64,000 nucleotides of DNA from Paracoccus aestuariivivens (GTDB taxonomy: Bacteria; Pseudomonadota; Alphaproteobacteria; Rhodobacterales; Rhodobacteraceae). A program made the translations under genes and the position numbers. Under the pieces are notes generated by a model. The model was not told the DNA's origin. It worked only from the letters and a program-made list of their open reading frames with translations, and did not search any database. Positions 54,808-63,567 of this stretch are shown piece after piece. How positions within the stretch are numbered: the stretch's first letter is position 1; every line of letters starts with the position of its first letter. The DNA lies in assembly GCF_009711225.1 (NCBI RefSeq), contig NZ_WMIE01000007.1, forward strand, positions 124,001 through 188,000. Reading direction: 5' to 3'.

Positions 54808-55188
54808 TCAGGCCTGAGCGTCGGCTTTGGGCTTGTAGTTGGTGACCTCGGCGATACGTGCCGATTTACCGCGACGATCACGCAGGTAGTACAGCTTGGC
54901 GCGACGGACGCGGCCACGACGCACGACGGTGATCGAGTCGATGTTGGTCGAATACAGCGGGAAAACGCGCTCGACGCCTTCGCCGAACGAGATCTTGCGC
55001 ACGGTGAAGGAAGCGCCAATGCCGCCGCCCTTGCGCGAGATCACAACGCCTTCATACATCTGGACGCGCGAACGCGTGCCTTCGGTAACTTTGTAGCCGA
55101 CACGGATGGTGTCGCCGGATTTGAAATCCGGGATTTCTTTGCCGAGCGCAGCGATCTGCTCGGCTTCGAGTTGGGCGATCAGGTTCAT
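54808..55188 (-). CDS. rplS: 50S ribosomal protein L19
   Basis: The 126-residue protein begins [20 protein letters not shown] and contains the family signature [20 protein letters not shown] and [20 protein letters not shown]19 lies at the interface of the two ribosomal subunits. Its start overlaps the trmD stop by four bases. It has a short extra tail (KADAQA). Confidence 0.96.
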   Translation of the reverse strand: MNLIAQLEAEQIAALGKEIPDFKSGDTIRVGYKVTEGTRSRVQMYEGVVISRKGGGIGASFTVRKISFGEGVERVFPLYSTNIDSITVVRRGRVRRAKLYYLRDRRGKSARIAEVTNYKPKADAQA

Positions 55189-56060
55189 CGCTTTTGATCC
55201 TCTGGTTGCTCACGGTAAGCCCGCGATTGGTCTGATGCGCCCGAGAGCTGTCGGTCCTTTGTCGGGTCCATATGAGTGTCCTCATATGCCCGCCACAGGT
55301 CGGGGCGGCGTTCCTTTGTCAGCCTTTCGGCCATGTCCCTTCTCCAACTGGCAATAGCCGCGTGATTGCCGGACAGTAGAACTTCCGGGATCGCGCGGCC
55401 TTCCCATTGGGCGGGCTTCGTGTACTGAGGGTGCTCAAGAAGACCGTCGGAAAAGGATTCCTCGGCCAGTGAGTCCTGATTCCCCAGCACGCGCGGTATA
55501 AGGCGAACCGTCGCGTCGATCAAGACCTGTGCGGCAAGTTCGCCGCCGGTCAGGACATAATCGCCAATACTGATCTCTTCTACGTTATGGGCGTCCAGAA
55601 CGCGCTGGTCGACGCCCTCGAAACGGCCGCAGATCAGGGTCATGCCGGGGCCGTTCGCCAATTCTCGGGCGCGTTCCTGCGTAAAGGGCTTTCCGCGCGG
55701 CGAAAGATAGATCACCGGCAGGTCGCTGCCCGCTTCGCGCAAAGCAGCGTCCATGACATCGGCACGGATCACCATGCCAGCACCGCCACCTGCGGGCGTA
55801 TCGTCGACATTGCGGTGCTTGCCGATTCCGAAGGGGCGCAGATCGGTGGTGCGCAGGTTCCACAGCCCTTCGGCCAGCGCGCGACCGGTCAGCGACAGGC
55901 CCAGAATGCCGGGGAACGCCTCGGGGAATAGGGTCACGATCTGCGCGGTCCACGCACCGCGCACCTGCGGCTCAGCCATCAGGTCACGCGGCTGCATGCT
56001 GGGTTTGATCGACAGGCGACCATGCGATTTCGAACCGCCTGCTTTGGATTCGTCGGTCAT
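55185..56060 (-). CDS. trmD: tRNA (guanine-37-N1)-methyltransferase
   Basis: TrmD methylates G37 of tRNAs next to the anticodon and prevents frameshifting. The 291-residue product has the SPOUT knot with [20 protein letters not shown] and the N-terminal [19 protein letters not shown]. It carries about 35 additional N-terminal residues and a 40-residue tail beyond the usual length. The ATG at 56060 was chosen because it overlaps the stop of the upstream membrane protein gene by four bases; an internal ATG at MAEPQ would give a shorter protein. Confidence 0.94.
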   Translation of the reverse strand: MTDESKAGGSKSHGRLSIKPSMQPRDLMAEPQVRGAWTAQIVTLFPEAFPGILGLSLTGRALAEGLWNLRTTDLRPFGIGKHRNVDDTPAGGGAGMVIRADVMDAALREAGSDLPVIYLSPRGKPFTQERARELANGPGMTLICGRFEGVDQRVLDAHNVEEISIGDYVLTGGELAAQVLIDATVRLIPRVLGNQDSLAEESFSDGLLEHPQYTKPAQWEGRAIPEVLLSGNHAAIASWRRDMAERLTKERRPDLWRAYEDTHMDPTKDRQLSGASDQSRAYREQPEDQKR

Positions 56061-56392
56061 GCGTCGCGGAATTTCAGAAGGTTCGCGGCGGCGGCGATCA
56101 AGGCTCCGGCAATCGCACAGCCGACCGGAGCGGCAGGGGCGATCGCCATGGGCGCAGCAAGCCCGCCCAGATACCACATTCCCAGCACGATCAGGCCACA
56201 AAGCAGGATGCCCTGCGCCATGATGCGCGGATTGGGCGAGATATTGCGCCCCGCCAGCATCGGGATCGACCCCGCCAGCAGGACCGGCGCGAACAGATAT
56301 GCGTTCGGGTTGTCACTGCCGCTCAGGCCCTGCAGCAGCGGGCCGACGAGCATCAGCGCGAAACCGGCGATCAAAAGGGCGATACGGATCAT
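56057..56392 (-). CDS. Small four-helix membrane protein between rimM and trmD
   Basis: The 111-residue product consists almost entirely of hydrophobic segments: about 3-22, 32-48, 57-76 and 80-104. No cytoplasmic or enzymatic domain is seen. It is inserted between rimM and trmD, with ATGA overlaps on both sides, so it is translated as part of the ribosomal operon. I do not recognise the family. Confidence 0.75.
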   Translation of the reverse strand: MIRIALLIAGFALMLVGPLLQGLSGSDNPNAYLFAPVLLAGSIPMLAGRNISPNPRIMAQGILLCGLIVLGMWYLGGLAAPMAIAPAAPVGCAIAGALIAAAANLLKFRDA

Positions 56393-56913
56393 TCCAGCGG
56401 TTCTCCGTCGTCGTCATCCTCGTCGGGCGGGTCGGCAATGATGCGACCTGCCGCGATGTCCACGGTCGGAACAAAGGCGCGGGTAAAGGGAAGCATCAGC
56501 GTCTGCTTGCGACCCGGCCCGAAAATCTCAAGAATATCGCCCGCGCCATGGTCATAGACCGCGCGGACCTTGCCGATCAGCACGCCGCCCGCATCATAGA
56601 CGGACAGGCCGATCAGATCGGTGTGGTAGAATTCGTCATCCGGCAGCGAAGGAAGCTTGTCGCGGTCGGCCCAAAGCGTCACGCCTTTGAGCGCCTCGGC
56701 ATCCTCGCGTGTCCCGACGCCCGAAAGCCGGGCGCCAAGTCCGCCCGTCACCGGCCGCGTCAGGCGGACGGTGAACGAGCGTTTGCCATCCTCGGACCAG
56801 AGCGGACCGTAATTGGCGATATCATTGGGTTCGGAGGTGAAGCTTTTCAGCCGCACCTCGCCCCGGACACCAAAGGCGCCCGCGATAGCGCCGACACAGA
56901 TCCGCTCGGCCAT
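56389..56913 (-). CDS. rimM: Ribosome maturation factor RimM
   Basis: RimM binds S19 and helps process 16S rRNA during 30S assembly. The 174-residue protein has the N-terminal RimM domain ([20 protein letters not shown]) and a C-terminal PRC barrel ([20 protein letters not shown] and [19 protein letters not shown]). The last residues are very acidic. It lies 6 bases after rpsP. Confidence 0.95.
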   Translation of the reverse strand: MAERICVGAIAGAFGVRGEVRLKSFTSEPNDIANYGPLWSEDGKRSFTVRLTRPVTGGLGARLSGVGTREDAEALKGVTLWADRDKLPSLPDDEFYHTDLIGLSVYDAGGVLIGKVRAVYDHGAGDILEIFGPGRKQTLMLPFTRAFVPTVDIAAGRIIADPPDEDDDDGEPLE

Positions 56914-56919
56914 GGGGGA

Positions 56920-57282
56920 TTATTCCGAAGCGGCTTCGGTTGCAGCGGCGGCGCGAGCGGCTTTTTTCTCGGCGCGCTCTTTGGCGGCTTTGCCCGGCTC
57001 ACCTTTTTTCAGGTTCTTGCGCTCGGTTTTCGGGGTCACGCCAGCAGCTTCCAGGAAGCGGGCAACGCGGTCGGTCGGCTGGGCGCCTTGGCCGATCCAG
57101 TACTGGACGCGCTCGACGTCCATCTTGATGCGGTCTTCGGAATCTTTGGCCAGCAGCGGGTTGTAGGTGCCCAGTTTCTCAAGGAAACGGCCATCGCGCG
57201 GCATGCGCGAGTCGGTCGCGACGATTGCGTAGTGCGGGCGTTTCTTCGAGCCACCACGGGCGAGGCGGATTTTCATAGCCAT
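56920..57282 (-). CDS. rpsP: 30S ribosomal protein S16
   Basis: The 120-residue protein begins [20 protein letters not shown] and continues with the conserved [16 protein letters not shown] and [19 protein letters not shown]. The tail of about 35 residues is rich in Ala, Lys and Glu, longer than in E. coli (82 residues). An AGGAG site lies 8 bases before the ATG at 57282. It is followed by rimM. Confidence 0.96.
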   Translation of the reverse strand: MAMKIRLARGGSKKRPHYAIVATDSRMPRDGRFLEKLGTYNPLLAKDSEDRIKMDVERVQYWIGQGAQPTDRVARFLEAAGVTPKTERKNLKKGEPGKAAKERAEKKAARAAAATEAASE

Positions 57283-57330
57283 TGCGTTTTCTCCTTTGAA
57301 ATGGCGGGGTTGGCGGGGGTTAACCCGCCT

Positions 57331-57627
57331 TTACTTCTGGAAGTTCTCGTGATGCCGGATGACTTCCGAGATCACGAAATTCAGGAATTTGCGCGCGAAT
57401 TCCGGGTCGAGATCGGCCTCGCGCGCGAGGCGTTCCAACCGCTCGATCTGCTGCGCCTCGCGGGCGGGATCGGACGGAGGAAGTTCGTGTTCGGCCTTGA
57501 GGCGGCCGACGGATTGGGTGTGCTTGAAGCGCTCGGCCAGCGTATAGACCAAGATCGCGTCCAGCCGGTCGATGCTGGAGCGGTGTTCTTTCAACAGGGT
57601 CGCGGCGCGGGCCGTGGCTTCACTCAT
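57331..57627 (-). CDS. Chorismate mutase (AroQ type)
   Basis: The 98-residue all-helical protein matches the single-domain AroQ fold: LLKEHRSSIDRLDAILVYTL with the N-terminal active-site arginine, the lysine in QSVGRLKAEH, and RKFLNFVISEVIRHHENFQ at the C-terminus. It converts chorismate to prephenate for phenylalanine and tyrosine. It lies 48 bases before rpsP in the same orientation. A GGAG site lies 8 bases before the ATG. The array of 11-bp repeats lies just upstream. Confidence 0.9.
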   Translation of the reverse strand: MSEATARAATLLKEHRSSIDRLDAILVYTLAERFKHTQSVGRLKAEHELPPSDPAREAQQIERLERLAREADLDPEFARKFLNFVISEVIRHHENFQK

Positions 57628-57644
57628 TCAGATCTCCGGGCTGG

Positions 57645-57688
57645 GTGCACAGGCTGTACACCGGGCGTACACAGAGCGTGCACAGAAG
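57645..57688. repeat. Four tandem 11-bp repeats upstream of the chorismate mutase gene
   Basis: Four copies of an 11-base unit stand head to tail: GTGCACAGGCT, GTACACCGGGC, GTACACAGAGC and GTGCACAGAAG. GTRCAC returns at 57645, 57656, 57667 and 57678, exactly one helical turn apart. The array ends 17 bases before the chorismate mutase start codon on the minus strand. As RNA, units 1 and 4 and units 2 and 3 can also pair into a nested hairpin. Either a protein binding array or a leader structure is possible. Confidence 0.7.
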
Positions 57689-57702
57689 GTCGTCCATCAT
57701 CA

Positions 57703-58236
57703 TCACGCCGTCCCCATCGGGTGGCGGAAGATGGTGCAGGTCGTGCCGCGGATGACCGTTTCGCGTTCCGCGACCGCACCCAGACGCTCGGCCAGACGGC
57801 GCGAGCGCAGATTTTCGGGCGCGACAAGCGAGATCAGCGGGCCAAGACCCATCACGCCATGGGCATGGGCACGCGCGGCCAAGGCGGCCTCATAGGCGAT
57901 GCCCCGCCCCTCGAAACCCTCATACAGATGCCAGCCCAGTTCCGGCTCGGGCCAGTCGATGTGATGGCCGATTCCGGTGCGACCGGCAACGATGCCGGTG
58001 GCCTTGTCCTCGATCATCCACCAGCCATAGCCACGGATGATCCAGTGCCCGATCATCGAGTTGAGCGAGGTCCAGCTTTTCCATTCCGGCATCGGTCCGC
58101 CGACATGGCGCGAGCGCTCGGACAGGCCAAAGGCCGTGATGGCTTCGAGATCCGAGAACCTCGGCGCGCGCAGGATCAGGCGATCGGTCTCGATCACCGG
58201 AACATCCACGCTGAGGGTCTGGACCTTGTGGCTCAT
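57703..58236 (-). CDS. GNAT family N-acetyltransferase
   Basis: The 177-residue product has the GNAT type-3 opening (VIETDRLILRAPRFSDLEAI) and the acetyl-CoA loop in LYEGFEGRGIAYEAALAAR, then VAPENLRSRRLAERLGA. It may acetylate an amino group on a protein or small molecule; the RimJ/RimL-like layout would fit ribosomal proteins. The ATG at 58236 overlaps the ffh stop by one base (TGATG); a GTG just before is also possible. Confidence 0.87.
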   Translation of the reverse strand: MSHKVQTLSVDVPVIETDRLILRAPRFSDLEAITAFGLSERSRHVGGPMPEWKSWTSLNSMIGHWIIRGYGWWMIEDKATGIVAGRTGIGHHIDWPEPELGWHLYEGFEGRGIAYEAALAARAHAHGVMGLGPLISLVAPENLRSRRLAERLGAVAERETVIRGTTCTIFRHPMGTA

Positions 58237-59732
58237 CACTTCTTACCGAACAGCCCCGACAACCCGCCGGGCAGGTTCAGACCGCCAAGCTGGCCGCCCA
58301 GACCCTTGGGGTCCTGCAGCATCTTGGTGGCTTCCGCCATTTGCGCCGGATCGACATTGGCCATGTCGGGAAGCCCGCCGCCTTTGCCGCCCATCGCGCG
58401 CATGGCTTGCTTGAGCATGCCGCCCTTGCCCATCTTGCCCAGCTTCTTCATCGTGTCGGCCATCTGCTTCTGCATCTTCAGCAGCTTGTTCAGTTCCGAC
58501 ACTTCCATGCCCGCACCGACGGCGATGCGCTTCTTGCGGCTCGCTTGCAGGATGTCGGGATTGGCGCGCTCTTTCTTGGTCATCGAGTTGATCAGCGCAA
58601 TCTGGCGCTTGATCGCCTTGTCGTCGAAACCAGCGGCCTCTGCCTGCTTGGCCATTTTGCCCATGCCCGGCATCATGCCCATGATGGACTGCATGCCGCC
58701 CATCTTCATCATCTGCTCAAGCTGGTTGCGAAGGTCGTTCATGTTGAACATGCCCTTCTGGAAGCGCTTCATCATGCGCTCGGCCTGTTCGACCTCGAGC
58801 ACTTCCTGCGCTTTCTCGACCAGCGCGACGATGTCGCCCATGCCAAGGATGCGGCCCGCGACGCGATGCGCGTCAAAGACCTCGATCGCGTCCATCTTTT
58901 CGCCAAGGCCGACGAAGCGGATCGGTTTGCCGGTGACAGCGCGCATCGACAGCGCCGCGCCGCCACGGCCATCGCCGTCCATACGGGTCAGAACGACGCC
59001 CGAGATGCCGACCTTGCCGTCGAACTCGGTCGCGACGTTCACCGCGTCCTGACCGGTCAGACCATCGACGACCAGCAGCGTCTCGCGCGGTTGGGCGACG
59101 TCACGGACGGCCTGAACCTCGTCCATCAGGACCTGGTCGATATGCAGACGACCGGCGGTGTCCAGCATATAGACATCGTAGCCGCCCAGCGTCGCCTGTT
59201 GCTTGGCGCGCTTGGCGATCTGCACGGCATTCTCGCCCGGCACGATCGGCAGGGTATCGACGCCGATCTGCTGGCCAAGAATCGCCAGCTGCTGCATTGC
59301 GGCCGGACGCTGGGTGTCCAGCGAGGCCATCAACACGCGCTTTTTCTCGCGATCGGCCAAACGTTTCGCCAGCTTGGCGGTCGTCGTCGTCTTACCCGAG
59401 CCCTGCAGACCGACCATCAGGATCGGCGCGGGCGGGTTGTCGATGCGCAGCGCGTCGGGCGCATCCTCGCCCTGAAGGACCTTGATCAGCTCGTCATGGA
59501 CGATCTTGACGACCTGCTGGCCGGGGGTGATCGACTTTGTGACCGCCGCGCCGGTGGCCTTGGTGGTGACGGCTTTCACAAAGCTGCGGGCGACGGGCAG
59601 CGAAACGTCGGCTTCGAGCAGGGCCACGCGCACTTCGCGCATGGCGGCGGCGACGTCATCCTCGCTTAGCGCACCCTGCTTGGTCAGCCGGTCGAATACG
59701 CCGCCAAGACGGTCGGACAGATTTTCAAACAT
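58236..59732 (-). CDS. ffh: Signal recognition particle protein Ffh
   Basis: Ffh binds signal peptides on ribosomes and, with 4.5S RNA and FtsY, delivers them to the membrane. The 498-residue protein has the N domain (MFENLSDRLGGVFDRLTKQG), the GTPase with Walker A VGLQGSGKTTTTAKLAKRL, G4 TRMDGDGRGGAALS, and a methionine-rich M domain (MKMGGMQSIMGMMPGMGKMA). The ATG at 59732 has GGAGGG upstream; the longer frame before it overlaps the hairpin region. It heads the ffh to rpmE operon. Confidence 0.96.
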   Translation of the reverse strand: MFENLSDRLGGVFDRLTKQGALSEDDVAAAMREVRVALLEADVSLPVARSFVKAVTTKATGAAVTKSITPGQQVVKIVHDELIKVLQGEDAPDALRIDNPPAPILMVGLQGSGKTTTTAKLAKRLADREKKRVLMASLDTQRPAAMQQLAILGQQIGVDTLPIVPGENAVQIAKRAKQQATLGGYDVYMLDTAGRLHIDQVLMDEVQAVRDVAQPRETLLVVDGLTGQDAVNVATEFDGKVGISGVVLTRMDGDGRGGAALSMRAVTGKPIRFVGLGEKMDAIEVFDAHRVAGRILGMGDIVALVEKAQEVLEVEQAERMMKRFQKGMFNMNDLRNQLEQMMKMGGMQSIMGMMPGMGKMAKQAEAAGFDDKAIKRQIALINSMTKKERANPDILQASRKKRIAVGAGMEVSELNKLLKMQKQMADTMKKLGKMGKGGMLKQAMRAMGGKGGGLPDMANVDPAQMAEATKMLQDPKGLGGQLGGLNLPGGLSGLFGKK

Positions 59733-59762
59733 CGGCGGCCCTCCGTAGATCGGTTTCCGTTC

Positions 59763-59868
59763 GCCCCGAAAACAGGGGCATGATAAGCAGTAACGCCCCC
59801 GTGGGCGCAACGCGCTGACGGGGGGCGATCCCCGCGCCTTGCGGGGACCGGAAGGGCAGTCCTTCCGG
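59763..59868. other. Four consecutive hairpins in the ffh leader
   Basis: Four separate inverted repeats follow one another upstream of ffh: GCCCC/GGGGC (59763-59779), CGCCCCCGT with ACGGGGGGCG (59794-59827, one bulge), TCCCCGC/GCGGGGA (59829-59847) and CCGGAAGG/CCTTCCGG (59848-59868). The sequence does not carry the GGAAGCAGCC core of SRP RNA. It may be the ffh leader or a short noncoding transcript. Confidence 0.5.
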
Positions 59869-59885
59869 GAGTTGGGTGTCCAGAT

Positions 59886-59921
59886 ACGAAAAAACGGCCC
59901 CCGAGTCAACGAAGGCCGTTT
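59886..59921 (-). terminator. Terminator after the azoreductase gene
   Basis: On the minus strand, AAACGGCC pairs with GGCCGTTT across a 14-base loop and is followed by TTTTCGT. It lies 19 bases after the stop of the azoreductase gene. Confidence 0.8.
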
Positions 59922-59940
59922 CCATCAGCAAATGCCGCGA

Positions 59941-60528
59941 TCAGGCGGCGATCCTGTCCAGCGCTTCATCGGCGCGGGCCAGACCGGCGTCACGGTCGAA
60001 GGCAAGGCCGTCAGCCGGAACGAATTCGACATCGGTGATACCGAGGAAGCCCAGAATGTGGCGCAGATAGCCTGAAGCAAAGTCGAGTTCCGAACCGAAG
60101 GGCGTGCCAGCGGCGGTATAGGCGATGATGGCGCGCTTGCCTTTCAGCAGACCCTCGGGGCCTTCGGCGGTGTAGCGGAAACTCAGCCCAGCGCGGGCGA
60201 TCTGGTCGAACCAGTTCTTCAGCTGCGCGGTCAGGGTGAAGTTGTAGATCGGCAGGCCGATCACCAGCACGTCTGCGGCCTGCACCTCGTTGAGGTAGGC
60301 GTTCGAGATGTCGATCAGGGCCTGCTGCTCGGCCGTCGGGTTCTCCGGCGACAGGCGGACGGCGTGGAACCAGTCATTGTCGATCGCGGGCACGCCTTTG
60401 GCGAGGTCGCGATAGGTGACAGCGGCGTCAGGTTGATCGGCGGTCAGTTTCGCGACGATCTTGGCGGTCAGTTGACGCGAGACCGAGGCATCGCCGGTAA
60501 TCGCGCTATCGATATGGAGGATGTTCAT
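59941..60528 (-). CDS. azoR: FMN-dependent NADH azoreductase
   Basis: The 195-residue flavodoxin-fold protein begins MNILHIDSAITGDASVSRQL (phosphate-binding loop) and has GLPIYNFTLTAQLKNWFDQI and YLRHILGFLGITDVEFVPAD, typical of AzoR. These enzymes reduce azo dyes and quinones with two electrons and help against thiol or quinone stress. It is divergent from a LysR-type gene across 96 bases that hold a palindrome, so it is probably the target of that regulator. A GGAG site precedes the ATG. Confidence 0.92.
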   Translation of the reverse strand: MNILHIDSAITGDASVSRQLTAKIVAKLTADQPDAAVTYRDLAKGVPAIDNDWFHAVRLSPENPTAEQQALIDISNAYLNEVQAADVLVIGLPIYNFTLTAQLKNWFDQIARAGLSFRYTAEGPEGLLKGKRAIIAYTAAGTPFGSELDFASGYLRHILGFLGITDVEFVPADGLAFDRDAGLARADEALDRIAA

Positions 60529-60568
60529 GTCGGTCTCCTGAAATCTAGTTGCAGAAAGGAATTAGGTC

Positions 60569-60586
60569 TTTGCTCAAATGAACAAA
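60569..60586. promoter_or_regulatory. Palindrome between azoR and its divergent LysR gene
   Basis: TTTGCTCAAATGAACAAA is symmetric at 14 of 18 positions (TTTGNTCA and TGANCAAA arms). It lies 41 bases from the azoR start and 38 bases from the lysR start. This is a likely operator for the divergent regulator or another repressor. A second perfect repeat, TGTGC/GCACA (60609-60624), ends at the lysR-type start codon. Confidence 0.55.
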
Positions 60587-60624
60587 AGACAGATATTCGC
60601 GCAGCAACTGTGCATAGGCGCACA

Positions 60625-61470
60625 ATGGAAAATCAAAGCTGGGACGATATCCGCGCCGCATTGGCCGTCGCACGCAGCGGCACGGTCAGCGGCGCGGCGC
60701 AGGAACTGGATGTGCATCATGCGACGGTCATTCGCCGTATCGACGCGCTGGAGGCAAGGCTGGGTGCCAGGCTGTTCCAGCGCCATGCCCGCGGCTACAC
60801 CCTGACCGAAGCGGGGCGATTGCTGCTGGATGCGGCATCTGCCGCCGAGGCGCGCTTTGCCCAGATGGCGGCCCGCATCGCCGGAACCGGCGACCGGATC
60901 GAGGGCGAGGTGACGGTCACATCGCTGCTGGGTCTGGCCGATCTGGTCATGCCGCGGCTGATCGGGCTGATGCGCCAGCATCCGGGGCTGCGGCTGGGCT
61001 ATACCACCGACCCGCGCCTGTTCCGGCTGGACGCGGGAGAGGCCCATGTCGCGATCCGCGCAGGCACCCGCCCTACCGAAGCCGATTATGTCGTCAGCCC
61101 GTGGTTGAAGCTACCGGCCAAGCTATATGCTTCCGCCGAATATCTGTCGCGGCACGGGCCTGTCACCGAGCTTTCGGCGCATCGATTCGTCCTTGCCGGA
61201 TCGGAATCGCGCCCCGCTCCGCATATGCGCTGGCTGGCCGAGCGCCTGCCCGCCGCCTGCATCGTCATGGTCAGCAATGACAGCGCAGCAAGGGTCGCGG
61301 CGGTACAGGCCGGACTGGGGCTGGGCTGGATGCTGCCCGGCGAGGTCGGCGATCTGATCGAGGTCATGTCCCTGCCGGAATGGGATTCGCAGCTATGGCT
61401 GGTCAGCCATGTCGATCTGCACCGCACTCCGAAGGTGCAGGCCGTGCTGAAGGCGCTTCGGGGCAGCTAG
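60625..61470 (+). CDS. LysR-family transcriptional regulator
   Basis: The 281-residue product has an N-terminal winged helix-turn-helix (WDDIRAALAVARSGTVSGAA, then HHATVIRRIDALEARLGARL) and a LysR substrate-binding domain from about residue 90. It resembles the group of regulators in which VHHATVIRRI replaces the usual SxSxxSRxI. The ATG at 60625 begins the family sequence; the long upstream frame is antisense to azoR. Its likely target is azoR, perhaps triggered by quinones or electrophiles, an inference from position. Confidence 0.9.
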   Translation: MENQSWDDIRAALAVARSGTVSGAAQELDVHHATVIRRIDALEARLGARLFQRHARGYTLTEAGRLLLDAASAAEARFAQMAARIAGTGDRIEGEVTVTSLLGLADLVMPRLIGLMRQHPGLRLGYTTDPRLFRLDAGEAHVAIRAGTRPTEADYVVSPWLKLPAKLYASAEYLSRHGPVTELSAHRFVLAGSESRPAPHMRWLAERLPAACIVMVSNDSAARVAAVQAGLGLGWMLPGEVGDLIEVMSLPEWDSQLWLVSHVDLHRTPKVQAVLKALRGS

Positions 61471-61529
61471 AGGGCCTTGTATCCCCCCGGCTTTTGCGGA
61501 TGCTCGCGCTTCGTTCGGAAGGGGGACCG

Positions 61530-62423
61530 ATGGAGCGGATCGAGTCACTGCGCGGCCATGCCGCGATGCTGTTGTTTTCGGTGCTGATCGCGGGCTCGTT
61601 CTCGTTGGGGGCGCGTGCCGCGAACCTGATCGATCCGACGGCCATTTCCGCGGCGCGCTTTGCCATTGCCGCCGGAGCCATCGCGGGTCTGGCCATGGCA
61701 GGGCCGGGAATCCAGCGCGATGCATTGTTGCGCGCACCGTGGCGCTACCTGCTGCTGGGCGGGCTGTTCGCGGCCTATTTTGTGCTGATGTTCGAGGGGC
61801 TCAAGACCGCCCTGCCCGTCTCGGCTGCCGCTGTTTTCACCCTGACGCCGGTCATGTCGGCCGGATTCGGCTGGTTGCTGTTGCGCCAACACCTGACCGG
61901 ACGATTGGCCGTGGCGCTGGCGCTTGGCGCGGCAGGATCGCTTTGGGTGATCTTTCGCGGCGATCTTGCCGCCCTGTCGCGGCTGGATTTCGGGCGCGGC
62001 GAGGCGATCTATCTGCTGGGCTGCGTCGCCCATGCGCTTTACACGCCTTTGGTGCGCCGCCTGAACCGAGGCGAAACCCCGTTGATCTCGACTTTGGGGA
62101 CGTTGATCGCTGGCTCGGTAATTCTGGGCATATGGGGCTGGCGCGCGATCATCGAGACCGACTGGGCGCATCTGCCCGCGCTGGTCTGGATCACGCTGAT
62201 CTATGTTGCGATCTGCGCGAGCGCGATCACCACCCTGCTGGTGCAATACGCCACGATGCGCCTGCCGTCCGCCAAGGTGATGGCCTATACCTACCTTACA
62301 CCGGCATGGGTGCTGCTGCTGGAATCCGCGCTGACCGGACAGGCCCCCGCCCCGATCATGCTGCCCGGATTTGCCGTGACCATCGTCGCGCTGCTGCTAC
62401 TGCTGCAGGACCAGCGTCACTGA
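61530..62423 (+). CDS. EamA/DMT-family transporter
   Basis: The 297-residue membrane protein has ten hydrophobic segments in two EamA repeats (GHAAMLLFSVLIAGSFSLGA, and LGCVAHALYTPLVRRL in the second half). DMT transporters export amino acids, metabolites or drugs; the substrate is unknown. A GGGGGA site lies before the ATG at 61530. It follows the LysR gene by 59 bases on the same strand and may be co-expressed. Confidence 0.88.
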   Translation: MERIESLRGHAAMLLFSVLIAGSFSLGARAANLIDPTAISAARFAIAAGAIAGLAMAGPGIQRDALLRAPWRYLLLGGLFAAYFVLMFEGLKTALPVSAAAVFTLTPVMSAGFGWLLLRQHLTGRLAVALALGAAGSLWVIFRGDLAALSRLDFGRGEAIYLLGCVAHALYTPLVRRLNRGETPLISTLGTLIAGSVILGIWGWRAIIETDWAHLPALVWITLIYVAICASAITTLLVQYATMRLPSAKVMAYTYLTPAWVLLLESALTGQAPAPIMLPGFAVTIVALLLLLQDQRH

Positions 62424-62565
62424 ACCCGTGCCCTTCGCGCGGCAGGATTGTCACATTGAACGGCATGGTACGGCCATTGCAGGGTGCGACACGCTGGGAC
62501 ATTTGAGCATCGGGAAAACAATGCTAGCCTTGGTTATCCAAAGAAACTGAGGGACAGCGAAGACC

Positions 62566-63459
62566 ATGTTCACCCGCCGCAGCGCATTGGCCTTTCTGGC
62601 CGGAGCGATCGCCGCACCCGCGTTGGCAAGCCCCGGTAAGTCTCCGCAATTCGTGGAGATGGCCTATTCGTCGAACTCGCCCCGCAACAAGATGGACATC
62701 CACCTACCTGCGGGGCGCGGACCGTTTCCGGTCCTGCTGGATATTCACGGCGGAGGCTTTCTGACCGGCGACAAGCGTGACCTGTCCCTGCCCCAGCAGG
62801 TTCTTGATCGCGGAATCGCAATCGTCCGGATGAATTACCGGCTGTCGAATCAGGCCCGCTGGCCCGCTCCGCATGAGGATGTACTTGCTGCGGCGGCTTT
62901 TTTGCAGAAACACGGCGCGGAGCTTGAGCTTCGCCCAGACCAGATCGCGTTGAGCGGACGCTCGGCGGGGGCGTTTCTGGCGGTTTCCGCAGCATTGAGC
63001 ATGGTGCAGCAAGGCACTCCGCCTGCCGCCGTCGTGAACTTTTACGGCCCGATGGATTTCGGCAGCATGGATCAGGACATGGCGAAGCTGGGCCTGACCA
63101 CGCGCCGCCCGCCCGCGGATTCCCCCGAAAGCGTCGAATCGCTGCTGGTCGGTTACGCCGTCGGCGACCGCCGGCAAGAAGCGACCGCCATGGGGCCGGT
63201 CGGGCGATTGAACGTCATGGCTCAAGGCGTCAGACTGCCACCCTTGATGATCCGCCACGGCATGGTCGACAATATCGTTGCCGCCCAGCAGGCCGAACAC
63301 CTGCGCACGGCGTGGCAGAACGTCGATCCCCATTCCGAAATCGACTTCGCCCTGCTGCCCGACGAGGGGCACGGAACCGCAGCTTTCGGCGGCGACAAGG
63401 TTCTGGGCGATCTGGCCGCGTTCCTTGCCCGAAATTTACGCATCAAGGCGGATGGCTGA
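62566..63459 (+). CDS. Exported alpha/beta hydrolase (esterase-like)
   Basis: The 297-residue protein has a twin-arginine-like signal peptide (FTRRSALAFLAGAIAAPALA). The hydrolase has the oxyanion motif LLDIHGGGFLTGDKRD, the nucleophile serine in ALSGRSAGAFLAVSAAL, and the histidine in LLPDEGHGTAAF. It resembles the BD-FAE/carboxylesterase group. It probably acts in the periplasm on esters; the substrate is unknown. A gap of 142 bases separates it from the EamA gene. Confidence 0.87.
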   Translation: MFTRRSALAFLAGAIAAPALASPGKSPQFVEMAYSSNSPRNKMDIHLPAGRGPFPVLLDIHGGGFLTGDKRDLSLPQQVLDRGIAIVRMNYRLSNQARWPAPHEDVLAAAAFLQKHGAELELRPDQIALSGRSAGAFLAVSAALSMVQQGTPPAAVVNFYGPMDFGSMDQDMAKLGLTTRRPPADSPESVESLLVGYAVGDRRQEATAMGPVGRLNVMAQGVRLPPLMIRHGMVDNIVAAQQAEHLRTAWQNVDPHSEIDFALLPDEGHGTAAFGGDKVLGDLAAFLARNLRIKADG

Positions 63460-63567
63460 TCCGGCCTTGCGGATGGCCATTTAGGCCCCTCCGGTGCCAG
63501 CACCCCCAACGCTTGCGGCCCCGTCTGGCGGTGGCTATGCATCGGTTCGGGTTACCAACGGATTTTC

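Noticed and set aside
59763..59868. SRP RNA (ffs) next to ffh
   Set aside because: The CCGGAAGG stem looks similar at first, but the GGAAGCAGCC core and the required single-hairpin layout are absent.
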